64,000 nucleotides of DNA from Paratinospora sagittata (GCA_035771175.1 JAYMFD010001271.1:744001-808000), one strand, 5' to 3'; counted from the first letter of the stretch, positions 39,779 through 52,838 are shown. Notes: generated by a model not told the origin, from the letters alone. Made by a program: numbers and translations.

Positions 39779-41067
39779 GTCACACCCCGCCCGGTCACGC
39801 CTAAATTGACGGTACACTCACGGACGGGGCGCGCATTTGGAATTATCACAATGGTAGCAGAGTACGCAGCGAAAATACAATACAGTACAAGTATGATTTC
39901 ATTAATTTCAGAATATTTTTGTACATGAAATGGTTAAGGGAACATTCTCCCAAAAATCCCCAATGAATAATACAAAGGGTACAAAATGTGGGCCCCATAA
40001 ACCTACACCCAGTCCACCTTAATTTCCTGTGAAAAATTAGATAATAATGAAATGAGCTTAACGCGCTAAGTGGGTAAAATAGTTCGTGAGTATAACAATT
40101 AATAAAGCATACTTCATAATCAAATATCTTAAATACACATGAGAGCATCATAATCAATCAATATGTATGTATGCATGACACCGTCTCGTAATGGTTTAAT
40201 GACTGTACATCGCCTGAGTTCACGTACAGATGTCCCTCCCCGGGAATAGTCGGGTTCTCACTGTACGTCCCTCCTCAGGAACGCCGCTCTGGATTCACGT
40301 ACAGATGTCCCTCCCTAGCAGTAGTCAGGTTCTCATTGTACGTCCCTCTCCAGAGAAACATGATGAATAGCGAGCATCGCTCCTAACTATTCTATAAATC
40401 ATAAACCACCTACGTTCCTAAGTGGTGATATGTATGATGCCAATGCATGAACTAGTCCGATCTTTACTTAACATTTAGACTGAGTTTGGCAACGTCTGGT
40501 GATCCTTATTAGGGTCGGTATCACGACGTGCAAGGTTAGGACATTCGGTATCAGCTCGCTGCCTCTCGTTCACTATTTAAAGTTAACTGAGGACAAGATC
40601 GAGTCTGGTTGAGCAAGATTGACCAAAAATCCGACATTACAACAGAGTAATACATGAACTCAGACTATATAGGCATAAGTATGACAATATGAACGCTATA
40701 CGAAATAATGTTGTGTAAATGAATGGTAGACATAATAATAAATGAATGTAAACTTTAATAAAAGTTATAAAACATGCAAAGCTATGTTTCGTTCCCCACC
40801 TTCAGATAAGAACTTCTTCTTTCAGATCTGGCACCTTCCTCCAGACAGAACCGCGTTGCACTGCACAGAGAGTCTCGTAAAAAGAGTCTCAAACAGACAA
40901 AAACTCAAAATAAGTGAGAAAGGAGAAGAAAATCACAATTTAGAGTGAATTTGGTGTGAGAAATGAGAAGAGGGAGGGTGTTTATATAGACATATTGGCG
41001 CCTGAACGTTCGGGCGAACGATACACATTTTTTGTTTTTTTTTTTGTGCGAAACCTTGGGTATTACA
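39779..41067 (-). mobile_element. Element A 5' LTR
   Basis: This is a complete LTR of 1289 bp. It is followed on its inner side by the primer-binding site, which identifies it as the 5' LTR of a minus-strand element. The promoter array has only one GAACGTTC unit (near 41003-41012). A TATATA box lies near 40982. The outer terminus is CTTGGGTATTACA. It carries several substitutions and a deletion (around 40555) relative to the other LTRs. Confidence 0.9.
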
Positions 41068-43551
41068 ATACCAACGGGACCAGTTACCGAAAAGTAATTA
41101 AAGCACCTAGTTTACTAGATCTTTTATTCCTCTTTCACACACATTCTAAATCACTAAAATCAGAGTTAAAATTAAAACGTTAAAGTCATTAGAAGTTTAC
41201 TTGTCAATTGCTTAAATGATATACCGTTCGATAAACAATAGATAAGTAAACTTCAAATGACCATAACTTTTTCGTTTTATCTCCTATTTGAGTAATTGAA
41301 AATGCGGTGGGAAGAAGAAGAGAAGGTTTACAAATATATTGCATTAACTACTTTTCGACCACCGGTGACCGGTCACGGTTGACTAATACTTTGAACATTT
41401 AATACAACCAGAACCGGTCACCAACTGCCGAAAAATAATTTAAAGCACCTAGTTTACTAGATCTTTTATTCTTTTTTCCAACGCATATTAAATCACTAAA
41501 ATAAGAGTTCAAACGAAAACGTTAGGGTCATTTGAAGTTTACTTATCGATTGCTTAAATGATACACCGTTCGGTGAATAATCGGTAAGTAAACTTTAAAT
41601 GACCATAACTTTTTTGTTTTAACTCTGATTTTAGTAATTCAAAATGCGGTGAAAGTAGGAAGAGAAGGTCTACAAATTCATGTGCTTTAACTTACTTTTC
41701 GATCATCGGTCACAGTCGATTAATAGTTTGAACATTTAATAGCAACGAGACCAGTCACGGATTACCAGAAAGTAATATAAAACACCTAATTTACTAGATC
41801 TTTTATTCTTCTTTCCAACGCATATTAAATCACTAAAATGGGATTTAAAACGAAAACATTTGGGTCATTTGAAATTTACTTATCGATTGTTTAAGTGATA
41901 CACCGTTCGGTGAACAATCGGTAAGTAAACTTCAAATGACCATAACTTTTTCGTTTTAACTTTGATTTTAGTAATTCAAAATTTGGTGGAAGAAGGAAGA
42001 GAAGATCTACAAATTCATTTGCTTTAACTTAGTTTTCGAACACTGGCGACCGGTCACGGTTAATTAATAGTTTGAACATTTAATAGCAATGAGACTGGTT
42101 ACCGAAAAGTAATTAAAGCAACTAGTTAACTAGATCTTTTATTCCTCTTTCAAACGCATTTTGAATCACTAAATTCAGAGTTAAAATGAAAACGTTAGGG
42201 TCATTTTGAAGTTTACTTATCGATTGCTTAAATGATATACCATTCGGTAAACAATCGATAAGAAAACTTTAAATGACAATAACTTTTTCGTTTTACCTCC
42301 GATTTGAATAATTAAAAATACGGTGGAATGAGGAAGAGAAGATCTTCAAATTCTTGTGCTTTAACTTACTTTCCAAACCCCGGTAATCGGTCACGGTCAA
42401 TTAATAGTTTAAATATTTAATAGCAATGGGGCCGGATACCGGAAAGTAATTAAAGCACCTAGTTTACTAAATCTTTTATACCTCTTTCAAACGCATTTTA
42501 AATCACTAAAATCGGAGTTAAAATTAAAACGTTAAAGTCATTCGAAGTTTTCTTATCGATTGCTTAAATGATATACCGTTCGGTAAACAATCGATAAGTA
42601 AACTTTAAATGACAACAACTTTTTCGTTATAACTCCGATTCGCTTAATTAGAAATGAGGTGGAATGAGGAAGAGAAGATCTTCAAATTCTTGTGCTTTAA
42701 CTTACTTTCCAAACAGCGGTGGTCGGTCACAGTCGATTAATAGTTTGAATTTTTAATAGCAATGGGACCGGTTACCGTAAAGTAATTAAAGCACCAAGTT
42801 TATTAAATCTTTTATCCCTCATTCAAACGCATTTTAAACAACTAAAATTGGAGTTACAATTAAAACTTTAAAGTCATTTGAAGTTTACTTATCGATTGCT
42901 TAAATGATATACCGTTCGGTAAACAATGGATAAGTAAACTTTAAATGACCATAACTTTTTCGTTTTATCTCCTATTTGAGTAATTGAAAATGCGGTGGGA
43001 AGAAGAAGAGAAGGTCTAGAAATATATTGCATTAACGTACTTTTCGACCACCGGTGACCGGTCATGGTTGACTAATACTATGAACATTTAATAGAACCAG
43101 AACCGGTCACCAGCTTTCGAAAAATAATTTAAAGCACGTAGTTTACTAGATCTTTTATTCTTCTTTCCAACGCATATTAAATCACTAAAATAAGAGTTAA
43201 AACGAAAACGTTAAGGTCATTTGTAGTTTACATATCGATTGTTGAAATGAGGCATAGTTCAGTAAACACTCGGTAAGTAAAGTTCATATGACCACAATTT
43301 TTTCATTTCAACTACAATTTGCGTACTTAAAAATGCGGTGGAATGAGGAAGAAAAGATCTTCAAATTCTTATGCTTTAACTTACTTTTCGACCACCGATC
43401 ATAGTCGATTAATAGTTTGAACGTTTAACAGCAACGGGACCAGTTACCGGTTATCGAAAAGTAATTTAAACAACCTAGTCTACTAGATCTTTTATTCTTC
43501 TTTTCAACGCATATTAAATTACTAAAATAGGAGTACAAACCAAAACGTCAG

Positions 43552-43630
43552 GGTCATTCGAAGTTTACTTATCGATTGTTGAAATGATACACCGTTCGGT
43601 AAACAATCGATAAGTAAACTTCAAATGACC
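43552..43630. repeat. Longest satellite inverted repeat noticed (29-bp arms)
   Basis: The arms are 43552-43580 and 43602-43630, with one mismatch and a 21-nt spacer. The left arm starts GGTCATTCGAAG and the right arm ends CTTCAAATGACC. Confidence 0.88.
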
Positions 43631-46199
43631 ATAATTTTTTCGTTTTAACTCCGATTTGAGTAATTGAAAATGTGCTGGAAAGTGGAAGAGAAGATCTAAA
43701 AATTAATGTGCTTTAACTTACTTTTTGAACACCGGTGACTCATCACGGTCGATTAATAGTTTGAACATTTAATAGCAATGGGACCGGTTACAGAAAAGTA
43801 AGTATAACACCTAGTTTACTAGATCTTTTATTCTTCTTTCCAACGCATATTAAATCACTAAAATAGGAGTTAAAACGAAAACGTTAGGGTTATTTGAAAT
43901 TTACTTATCGATTGCTTAAATGATACACCGTTCGGTGAACAATCGGTAAGTAAACTTTAAATGACTATAACTTTTTAGTTTTGACTCTGATTTTAGTAAT
44001 TCAAAATACGGTGGAAGGAGGAAGAGAAGATCTATAAATTCATGTTCTTTAACTTACTTTTCGATCACCAATCACAGTCGATTAATAGTTTGAACATTTA
44101 ATAACAACAGGACCAGTCACTGGTTACCGAAATTTAATTTAAAGCACCTAGACTACCAGATCTTTTATTCTTCTTTCCAATGCATATTAAATTACTAAAA
44201 TAAGAGTTAAAACAAAAATGTCAGGGTCATTTGAAGTTTACTTATCGATTGTTGAAATGATACACCGTTCGGTCAACACTCGGTAAGTAAATTCTAAATG
44301 ACCATAACTTTTTCGTTTTAACACTGATTTGAGTAATTGAAAATGTAGTAGAAAGAGGAAGAGAAGATCTACAAATTCATGTGCTTTAACCTACTTTCTG
44401 AACACCCGTGACCGGTCGCGATAGATTAATAGTTTGAACATTTAATAGCAACCCGACCGGTTACCAAAAAGTAAATAAAGCAACAAGTTAACTATATCTT
44501 TTATTCCTTTTTCAAAAGCATTTTAAATCACTAAATTTGGAGTTAAAATGAAAACGTTTGGGTCATTGGAAGTTTACTTATCGATTGCTTAAATGATACA
44601 CTGTTCGGTAAGCAATCGGTAAGTAAACTTGAAATGACCTTAACTTTTTCGTTTTATCTTCTATTTGTGTAATTGAAAATGCGGTTGAAAGAGGAAGAAA
44701 AGATCTACAAAATATATTGCATTAACTTACTTTTCGACCACCAGTGATCGGTCACGGTTGACTAATACATTGAACATTTAATAGAACCACGACCGGTCAC
44801 CAGCTACCAGAAAGTAATTTAAAGCATCTAGTTTACCAGATCTTTTCTTCCACTTTCCAACGATTGCTAAATCACTAAAATAGAAGTTGAAACCAAAACG
44901 TTTGGGTCATTCGATGTTTACTTATCGATTGTTGAAATGATATACCGTTGGATAAACAATCGGTAAGTAAACTTTAAATGTCCATAACTTTTTTGTTTTA
45001 ACTCCGATTTGCATAATTAAAAATGCGGTGCAATGAGGAAGCGAAGATCTACAAATTCATGTGCTTTAAGTTACTTTTCGATCACCGATGACCTACCACG
45101 GCCGATAAATAGTTTGAAAATTTAACAGCAACGAGACTAGTTACCAAAAATTAATTAAATCACCTAGTTTACTAGATCTTTTATTCAACTTTCCAACGCA
45201 TATTAAATCACTAAAATAGGAATTAAAACGAAAATGTTAGGGTCATTTGAAATTTACTTATCAACTGCTTAAATGATACACCGTTCGGTGAACAATCGGT
45301 AAGTAAACTTTAAATGACTATAACTTTTTTGTTTTAACTCTGATTTTAGTAATTCAAAATGCGGTGGGAGTAGGAAGTTAAGATCTCCAAATTCATGTGC
45401 TTTAACTTACTTTTCGATAACCGGTCATAGTCGATTAATAGTTTGAACATTTAATCGCAACGAGACCGGTCACGGATTACCAAAAGGTAATATAAAACAC
45501 CTAGTTTACTAGATCTTTTATTCTTCTTTCCAACGCATATTAAATCACTAAAATGGGATTTAAAACGAAAACGTTAGGGTCATTTGAAGTTTACTTATCG
45601 ATTGCTTAAATGATACACCGTTCGGTGAACAATCGGTAAGTAAACATTAAATGACCATAACTTTTTCTTTTTAACTCTGATTTTAGTAATTCAAAATGCG
45701 GTGGAAAGAGGAAGAGAAGATCTACAAATTCATTTGCTTCAACTTAATTTTCAAACACCGGTGACCGATCACAGTCGATTAATAGTTTGAACATTTAATA
45801 GCAATGAGACCGGTTACCGAAAAGTAATTAAAGCAACTAGTTAACTAGATCATTTATTCCTCTTTCAAACGCATTTTAAATTACTAAATTCGGAGTTAAA
45901 ATGAAAACGTTAGGGTCATTTTGAAGTTTACTTATCAATAGCTTAAATGATATACTGTCCGGTAAACAATCGATAAGTAAACTTTAAATGACAATAACTT
46001 TTTCATTTTAACTCTGATTTGCGTAATTAAAAATACGGCAGTATGAGGAAGAGAAGATCTTCAAATTCTTGTGCTTTAACTTACTTTTTGAACAACGGTG
46101 ACCGGTCACGGTGGATTAATAGTTTGAACACTTAATAGCAACGCCATCAGTTACCGGAAAGTAATTAAAACACCTAGTTTACTAGATCTTTTATTCCTC

Positions 46200-46439
46200 T
46201 TTCAAACGCATTTTAAATCACTAAAATTGGAGTTAAAATTAAAATGTTAAAGTCATTTGAAGTATACTTATCGATTGCTTAAATGATATATTGTTCGGTA
46301 AACAATCGATAAGTAAACTTTTCAAACGCATTTTAAATCACTAAAATTGGAGTTAAAATTAAAATGTTAAAGTCATTTGAAGTATACTTATCGATTGCTT
46401 AAATGATATATTGTTCGGTAAACAATCGATAAGTAAACT
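46200..46439. repeat. Perfect 120-bp tandem duplication in satellite
   Basis: Positions 46201-46320 and 46321-46440 are identical by direct reading, and the identity does not extend beyond a base or so on either side. The unit is about one third of a monomer, so it did not arise by in-register exchange. Confidence 0.95.
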
Positions 46440-46962
46440 TCAAATGACCATAACTTTTTCGTTTTATCTCCTATTTGAGTAATTAAAAATGCGGTGGAAA
46501 GATGAACAGAAGATCTACAAATTCATGTGCTTTAACTTACTTTCTGATCACCGGTGAACGTTCCCGATCGATTAATAGTTTGAACATTTAATAAAAATAG
46601 GATCGATTACCGAAAAGTAATTAAAGCACCTAGTTTACTAGATCTCTTATTTACCAAAAAGTAAATAGGAGTTGAAACGAAAACGTTTGGGTCATTCGAA
46701 GTTTACTTATCGATTGTTGAAATGATACACTGTTCGATAAATAACCGGTAAGTAAACTTTAAAGGAACATAATTTTTTCTTTTTAACTTCGATTTGAGTA
46801 ATTTAAAATGCGGGGGAATGAGGAAGAGAAGATCTTCAAATTTTTGTGCTTTAACTTACTTTTCAAACACTGGTAACCGGTCACGGACGATTAATAGTTT
46901 GAACATTTAATAGCAACGGGACCGATTACCAGAAAATACATAAAGCACCTAGTTTACTAGAT

Positions 46963-47254
46963 CTTTTATTTCTCTTTCACACGCATTTTAAATCACTAAA
47001 ATCAGAGTTAAAATTAAAACATTAAAGTCATTCAAAGTTTACTTATCGATTGCTTAAATGATATACCATTCGGTAAACAATCGATAAGTAAACTTTAAAT
47101 GACAACAACTTTTATTTCTCTTTCACACGCATTTTAAATCACTAAAATCAGAGTTAAAATTAAAACATTAAAGTCATTCGAAGTTTACTTATCGATTGCT
47201 TAAATGATATACCATTCGGTAAACAATCGATAAGTAAACTTTAAATGACAACAA
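46963..47254. repeat. 146-bp tandem duplication in satellite
   Basis: The copies are 46963-47108 and 47109-47254, with one difference noticed (TTCAAAG versus TTCGAAG). The junction lies at the shared word CTTTTATTT/CTTTTTCATTT, so slippage or microhomology is likely. Confidence 0.9.
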
Positions 47255-49146
47255 CTTTTTCATTTTAACTCCGATTTGCTTAATTAAAAATGCGGTGGAA
47301 TAAGGAAGAGAAGATCTTCAAATACTTGTGCTTTAACTTACTTTCCAAACAACGGTGATCAATCACGGTCGATTAATAGTTTGAACATTTAATAGCAACG
47401 AGACTGGTTACCGAAAAGTAATTACAACGCCTAGTTTACTAAATCTTTTATTCCACTTTCAAACGCTTTTTAAATCACTAAAATCGAAGTTAAAATTAAA
47501 ACTTTAAAGTCATTTGAAGTTTACTTATCGATTGCTTAAATGATACACCGTTCGGTGAACAATCGGTAAGTAAACTTTAAATGACCACAACTTTTTCGTT
47601 TTAACTCTGATTTTAGTAATTCAAAATGCGGTGGAAGGAGGAAGAGAAGATCTACAAATTCATGTGCTTTAACTTACTTTTCAATCACCGGTCACAGCCG
47701 ATTAATACTTTGAACATTTAATAGCAATGGGACTGGTCACTGATTACCGGAAAGTAATATAAAACACCTAGTTTACTAGATCTTTTATTCTTCTTTCCAA
47801 CGCATATTAAATCGCTAAAATAAGAGTTAAAACGAAAACGTTAGGGTCATTTGAAGCTTACTTATCGATTGCTGAAATGAGGCACCATTCGGTAAACACT
47901 CAGTAAGTAAAGGTCAAATGACCATAACTTTTTTATTTTAACTACAATTTGCATAATTAAAAATGCGGTGGAATGAGGAAGAGAAGATCTTCAAATTCAT
48001 GTGCTTTAACTTACTTTTCGATCACCGATCACAGTCGATTAATAGTTTGAACATTAAATAGCAACGGGACCAGTAACCGATTACCGAAAACTAATTTAAC
48101 GCACCTAGTCTACTAGATCTTTTATTTTTCTTTCCAACGCATATTAAATTACTAAAATAGGAGTTAAAACAAAAACGTTACGGTCATATGAAGTTCACTT
48201 ATCGATTGTTGGAATGATACACCGTTCGGTAAACAATCGATACGTAAACTTTAAATAACCATAACTTTTTCATTTCAACTCCAATTTGAGTGATTGAAAA
48301 TGTGGTGGAAAGAGAAAGATAAGATCTAAAAATTCATGTGCTTTAACTTACTTTCCGAACCCCGGTGACCGATCACAGTCGATTAATAGTTTGAACATTT
48401 AATAGCAACGGAACCGGTAACCGAAAAGTAATTAATGTACTTACTTTACTAGATCTTTTATTCTTCTTTCAAACGCATTATAAATAACTAAAACCAGAGA
48501 TAAAATAAAAACGTTAGGGTCATTTGATGCACCGTTCGGTGAACAATCGGTAGGTAAAGTTTAGATGACCATAACTTTTTTGTTTTAACTCTGATTTTAG
48601 TAATTCAAAATGCGGTGGAAGAAGGAAGAGAAGATCTATTAATTCATGTGTTTTAACATACTTTTCGAACACCGGTCACTGTTGATTAATAGTCTGAAGA
48701 TTTAATAGCAACCGGACCGGTCACCGATTACCGAAAAGTAATATAAAACACCTAGTTTACTATATCTTTTATTCTTCTTTCCAACGCACATTAAATCACT
48801 AAAATAGGAGTTAAAACGAAAACGTCAGGGTCATTTGAAATTTACTTATCGATTGCTTAAATGATGCACCGTTGGGTGAACAATCGGTAAGTAAACTTTA
48901 AATGACCATAACTTTTTCATTTGAACTCTGATTTTAGTAATTCAAAATGCGGTGGGAGGAGGAAGAGAAGATCTACAAATTCATGGTCTTTAACTTACTT
49001 TTCGATCACAGGTCACTGTAGATTAATAGTTTGGACATTTAATAGCAACGAGACCGATCACCGATTACCGAAAAGTAATATAAAACAACTCATATTAAAT
49101 TACTAGATCTTTTATTCTTCTTTCCAACGCATATTAAATTACTAAA

Positions 49147-49277
49147 CTGGCAAGCGCCTGAACGTTCTGTCATGCGCCTAAACGTTCTGGCATGCGCCTG
49201 AACGTTCGGGCGTTGTCCAAATAGTAAAAATTTCAAATAGTAATTTTTTTTTTTTTTGCGAAATACAGGGTATTACA
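49147..49277 (-). mobile_element. LTR end remnant (131 bp) inside satellite
   Basis: The segment holds three promoter-array units with core AACGTTC, then GGGCGTTGTCC, a T run and the LTR terminus TACAGGGTATTACA ending at 49277. It is flanked by satellite on both sides. Everything inward from the array is missing, so a deletion that broke inside the array left only the outer LTR tip. Confidence 0.9.
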
Positions 49278-50964
49278 TTTCGATCACCGATCACTGTAGA
49301 TTAATAGTTTGGACATTTAATAGCAACGAGACCGATCACCGATTACCGAAAAGTAATATAAAACAGCTAGTTTACTAGATCTTTTATTCTTCTTTCCAAC
49401 GCATATTAAATTACTAAAATTGGAGTTAAAACAAAAACGTTAGGGTCATTGGAAGTTTACTTATCGATTGTTTAAATGATACACCGTTCGGTAAACAATT
49501 GATAAGTAAACTTCAAATGACCATAACTTTTTCGTTTTAACTTCGATTTGAGTAATTGAAAATGTGGTGGAAAGTGGAAGAGAATATCTAAAAATTCACA
49601 TGCTTTAACTTACTTTCTGAACACCAGTGACTGATCACGGTCGATTAATAGTTTGAACATTTAATAGCAATGGGACCGGTTACCGAAATGTAATTAAAAC
49701 ACCAAGTTTACTAGATGTTTTATTGTTCTTTAAAATGCAGTTTAAATCACTAAAATCAGAGTCAAAATGAAAACATTAGGATCATTTGAAATTTACTTAT
49801 CGATTGCTTAAAAGATGCACCGGTCGGTAAACAATCAGTAAGTAAACTTTAAATAACCATATCTTTTTCATTTTAACTCTGATTTGTGTAATTGAAAATG
49901 TGGTGGAAAGAGAAAAAGAAGATCCAAAAATTCATGTGCTTTATCTTACTTTCCGAACCCCGGTGACCGATCACGATCGATTAACAATTTGAACATTTAA
50001 TAGCAAAGGGACCGGTAACCTAAAAGTAATTAAGGTACCTACTTTACTAGATCTTTTATTCCTCTTTCAAACGCATTATAAATAACTAAAATCAGAGTTA
50101 AAATAAAAACGTTAGGGTCATTTGAAATTTACTTATCGATTGCTTAAATGATGCACCGTTCGGTGAACAATCGGTAAGTAAACTTTGGATGACCTTAACT
50201 TATTCGTTTTAACTCTGATTTTAGTAATTCAAAATGCGGTGGAAGTAGGAAGAGGAGATCTACAAATTCATGTGCTTTAACTCACTTTTTGATCACCGGT
50301 CACAGTCGATTAATAGTTTGAACATTTAATAGCAACGAAACCGATCACCGATTACCAGAAAGTAGTATAAAACACCTAGTTTACTAGATCTTTTATTCTT
50401 CTTTCCAACACATATTAAATCACTAAAATGGGATTTAAAACGAAAACGTTAGGGTCATTTGAAATTTACTTTATCAATTGCTTATATGATACACCATTCG
50501 GTGAACAATCGGTGAGTAAACTTTAAATGACCACAACTTTTTCGTTCTAACTCTGATTTTAGTAATTCAAAATGCGGTGGAAGGAGGGAGAGAAGATCTA
50601 CAAATTCATGTGCTTTAACTTACTTTCCGAACACCGGTGACGGATCGTAGTCGAATAATAGTTTAAATATTTAATAGCAACGGGACCAGTCACCGGTTAC
50701 AGTCTAGTCTACTAAATCTTTTATTCTTCTTTCCAACGCATATTAAATTACTAAAATAGGAGTTAAAACAAAAATGTTAGGGTCGTTTGGAAGTTTACTT
50801 ATCGATTGCTTAAATGATACACCGTTCGGTAAACAATCGGCTAATAAACTTTAAATAACCATAACTTTTTCGTTTTATCTCCTATTTGAGTAATTTAAAA
50901 TGTGATAGGAAGAGGAAGAAAAGATCTACAAATATATTGCATTAACTTACTATTTGACCACAGG
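49278..50964. repeat. Satellite block 2b, divergent monomers
   Basis: This continues the ~335-bp satellite to the solo-LTR insertion. The last five bases, ACAGG (50960-50964), are the left target duplication. No gene is seen. Confidence 0.93.
50960..50964. repeat. Target duplication of the solo LTR, left copy (ACAGG)
   Basis: This matches 63561-63565. Removing the insertion restores a normal monomer sequence (GACCACAGGTGACCAG...). Confidence 0.92.
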
Positions 50965-51527
50965 TGTCACACCCCGCCCGGACGCGCCTGAACCGGCAGT
51001 ACACTCACTGACGGGGCGCGCATTTGGAACAATCACAATGGTAATAACAGAGTGCGCAGCGGAAATACGGTACACAGTACAAATCTAATTTCATATAATT
51101 CAGAATACTTTTGTACATAAAATAGTCAAGGGAACATACTCCCAAAATCCCCAATGAATCATACAAAGGGTACAAAATGTGGGTCCCATAACCTGCACCC
51201 AGTCCACCCTAATTTCCTGTGAAAGATTTGATAATATTGGAGTGAGCTTAACGCGCTCAGTGGGTAAATAGTGCATGAGTATAAAAATTAATAAAGCATA
51301 CTTCAATATCAAATATCTTAAAATACACATGTGAGCATCATAATCAATCAAATGTATGTATGCATGACACCGTCGCGTATTAATGGTTTGATGAGCGTAC
51401 ATCGCCTGAATTCATGTACAGGAACGATGCTCTGAAGTCACGTACTAATGTCCCTCCCCGGGTGTAGCCGGGTTCTCATGTACGTCCTTCTCCAGAGAAA
51501 TATAATGAATAGTGAGCAATGCTTCTA
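50965..51527 (-). mobile_element. Solo LTR (minus), left half, split by element E
   Basis: This starts TGTCACACCCCGCCCGG, the LTR 3' end in reverse, and continues to the E insertion point. With 62462-63560 it makes one LTR of about 1.66 kb that has no internal region but has its own target duplication. This is the signature of a solo LTR left by recombination between two LTRs. Confidence 0.93.
51523..51527. repeat. Target duplication of element E, left copy (TTCTA)
   Basis: This is identical to 62457-62461. The solo LTR joins correctly across it. Confidence 0.94.
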
Positions 51528-51615
51528 TGTAATACCCAGTATTTCACAAAAAAAAAAAAAAAAAAAAAATTAAATTAAATTACTATTTGAAATTTTTACT
51601 ATTTGGGCAACGCCC

Positions 51616-51771
51616 GAACGTTCAGGCGCCTGCCAGAACGTTCAGGCGCTATGCCAGAACGTTCAGGCGCCTACCAGAACGTTCAGGCGCCTGCCAGAAC
51701 GTTCAGGCGCCTGCCAGAACGTTCAGGCGCCATGCCAGAACGTTCAGGCGCCTGCCAGAACGTTCAGGCGC
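51616..51771 (+). repeat. Promoter array in E 5' LTR, 8 units
   Basis: There are eight tandem 20-21-bp units. Each has the palindrome GAACGTTC followed by AGGCGC and a linker CTGCCA, CATGCCA or TATGCCA. CAGGCGCCTG is a second palindrome in many units. The period is about two turns of B-DNA, and the array ends 9 bp before the TATA box. GAACGTTC fits the two-block heat-shock-element core GAAnnTTC and also has an ACGT core typical of bZIP sites. Regulation is inferred. Confidence 0.92.
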
Positions 51772-51780
51772 AAAAATCTC

Positions 51781-51787
51781 TATATAA
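51781..51787 (+). promoter_or_regulatory. TATA box of E 5' LTR
   Basis: TATATAA lies just downstream of the array. A pyrimidine-rich stretch (CCTCCTCATTTCTCATTTCTCACACC) follows, where transcription probably starts about 30 bp downstream. This marks the end of U3. Confidence 0.8.
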
Positions 51788-52838
51788 GAAACCTCCTCAT
51801 TTCTCATTTCTCACACCAAATCACCTTCTCTTGTGATTTTTCTTCTCATTTCCACGCATTCTAAGTTTTTAGTTTTTGAGACTCTCTAATCGAGACTCTC
51901 GGTGCGGTGCAACAAAATTCTGCCCGGAAGAAAGCGCCAGATCTGAAAGCGGTGCAACGAAGTTCTGTCCGGAGAAAAGCACCAGATCTGAAGGTGGGGA
52001 ACGAAACATAGGTTTGCGTGTGTTATAACTTTTATTAAAGTTTACATTCAATTATTATTATGTCTACTATTCATTTACACTGCATTATGTCAATAATGTT
52101 ATGACCTGAATGTTATAACTTTGCACGTCGTGATACCGACCCTGATAAGGTTCACTAGACGTTGCTAAAGTCAGTCTAAATGTCAAGAAAGACCAGACTA
52201 GTAGACTAGACCAGTTCATGCATTGGCATCATACATATCACCACCTAGGGACGTATATGGTTTATGACTCATAGAATAGTTAGAAGCATTGCTCACTATT
52301 CATTATATTTCTCTGGAGAAGGACGTACATGAGAACCCGGCTACACCCGGGGAGGGACATCAGTACGTGAATTCAGAGCATCGTTCCTGTACATGAATTC
52401 AGGCGATGTACGCTCATCAAACCATTAATACGTGACGGTGTCATGCATACATTCATATTGATTGATTATGATGCTCACGTGTGTAATTTAAGATATTTGA
52501 TATTGAAGTAGGCTTTATTAATTGTTATACTCATGCACTATTTACCCACTGAGCGCGTTAAGCTCACTCCAATATTATCAAATCTTTCACAGGAAATTAG
52601 GGTGGACTGGGTGCAGGTTATGGGGCCCACATTTTGTACCCTTTGTATGATTCATTGGGGATTTTGGGAGTATGTTCCCTAGACCATTTTATGTACAAAA
52701 GTATTCTGAATTATATGAAATCAGATTTGTACTGTGTACTGTATTTCCGCTGCGCACTCTGTTATTACCATTATGATTGTTCCAAATGCGCGCCCCGTCC
52801 GTGAGTGTAGGCGCGTCCGGGCGGGGTGTGACATTTAA

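Larger units (their letters stand above)
19997..41067 (-). mobile_element. Element A: nested, decayed Ty3/gypsy element hosting B and D
   Basis: Both outer termini are intact LTR ends (TGTCACACCC at 19997, TATTACA ending at 41067), and both LTRs read on the minus strand. A's own parts are the truncated 3' LTR (19997-20953), gag to pre-RT (20954-22918), spacer, ORF1 (23701-25135), leader (25136-25574 and 39219-39778), primer site and 5' LTR (39779-41067). The flanks do not match: CTAGA on the left, ATACC on the right. They also fall at different points of the satellite monomer, so the ends probably do not come from one insertion. The segment 25575-39218 is a later insertion of B and D. Confidence 0.85.
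41068..49146. repeat. Satellite block 2a, divergent ~335-bp monomers
   Basis: This is the same monomer family as block 1 (AGATCTTTTATT landmark, inverted-repeat core, TTAATAGTTTGAACATTTAATAGCAAC). The monomers differ more from each other, and the 2.3-kb higher-order pattern is not seen. Many have lost part of the GTGACCGGTCAC box (for example GATCACCGGTCACAGTCG). The type mix resembles 18.2-20 kb more than 3-12 kb. No gene is seen. Confidence 0.93.
51528..52833 (+). mobile_element. Element E 5' LTR (1306 bp)
   Basis: The LTR starts TGTAATACCCAGTATTTC, followed by a long A run, a GGGCAACGCCC mini-hairpin, the eight-unit promoter array and a TATA box. It ends GGGGTGTGACA. It lacks 11 bp (CCGCCGGTTTA) near 52809 that the 3' LTR keeps at about 62420. 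The remaining length difference to the 3' LTR comes almost wholly from array copy number. Confidence 0.95.
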
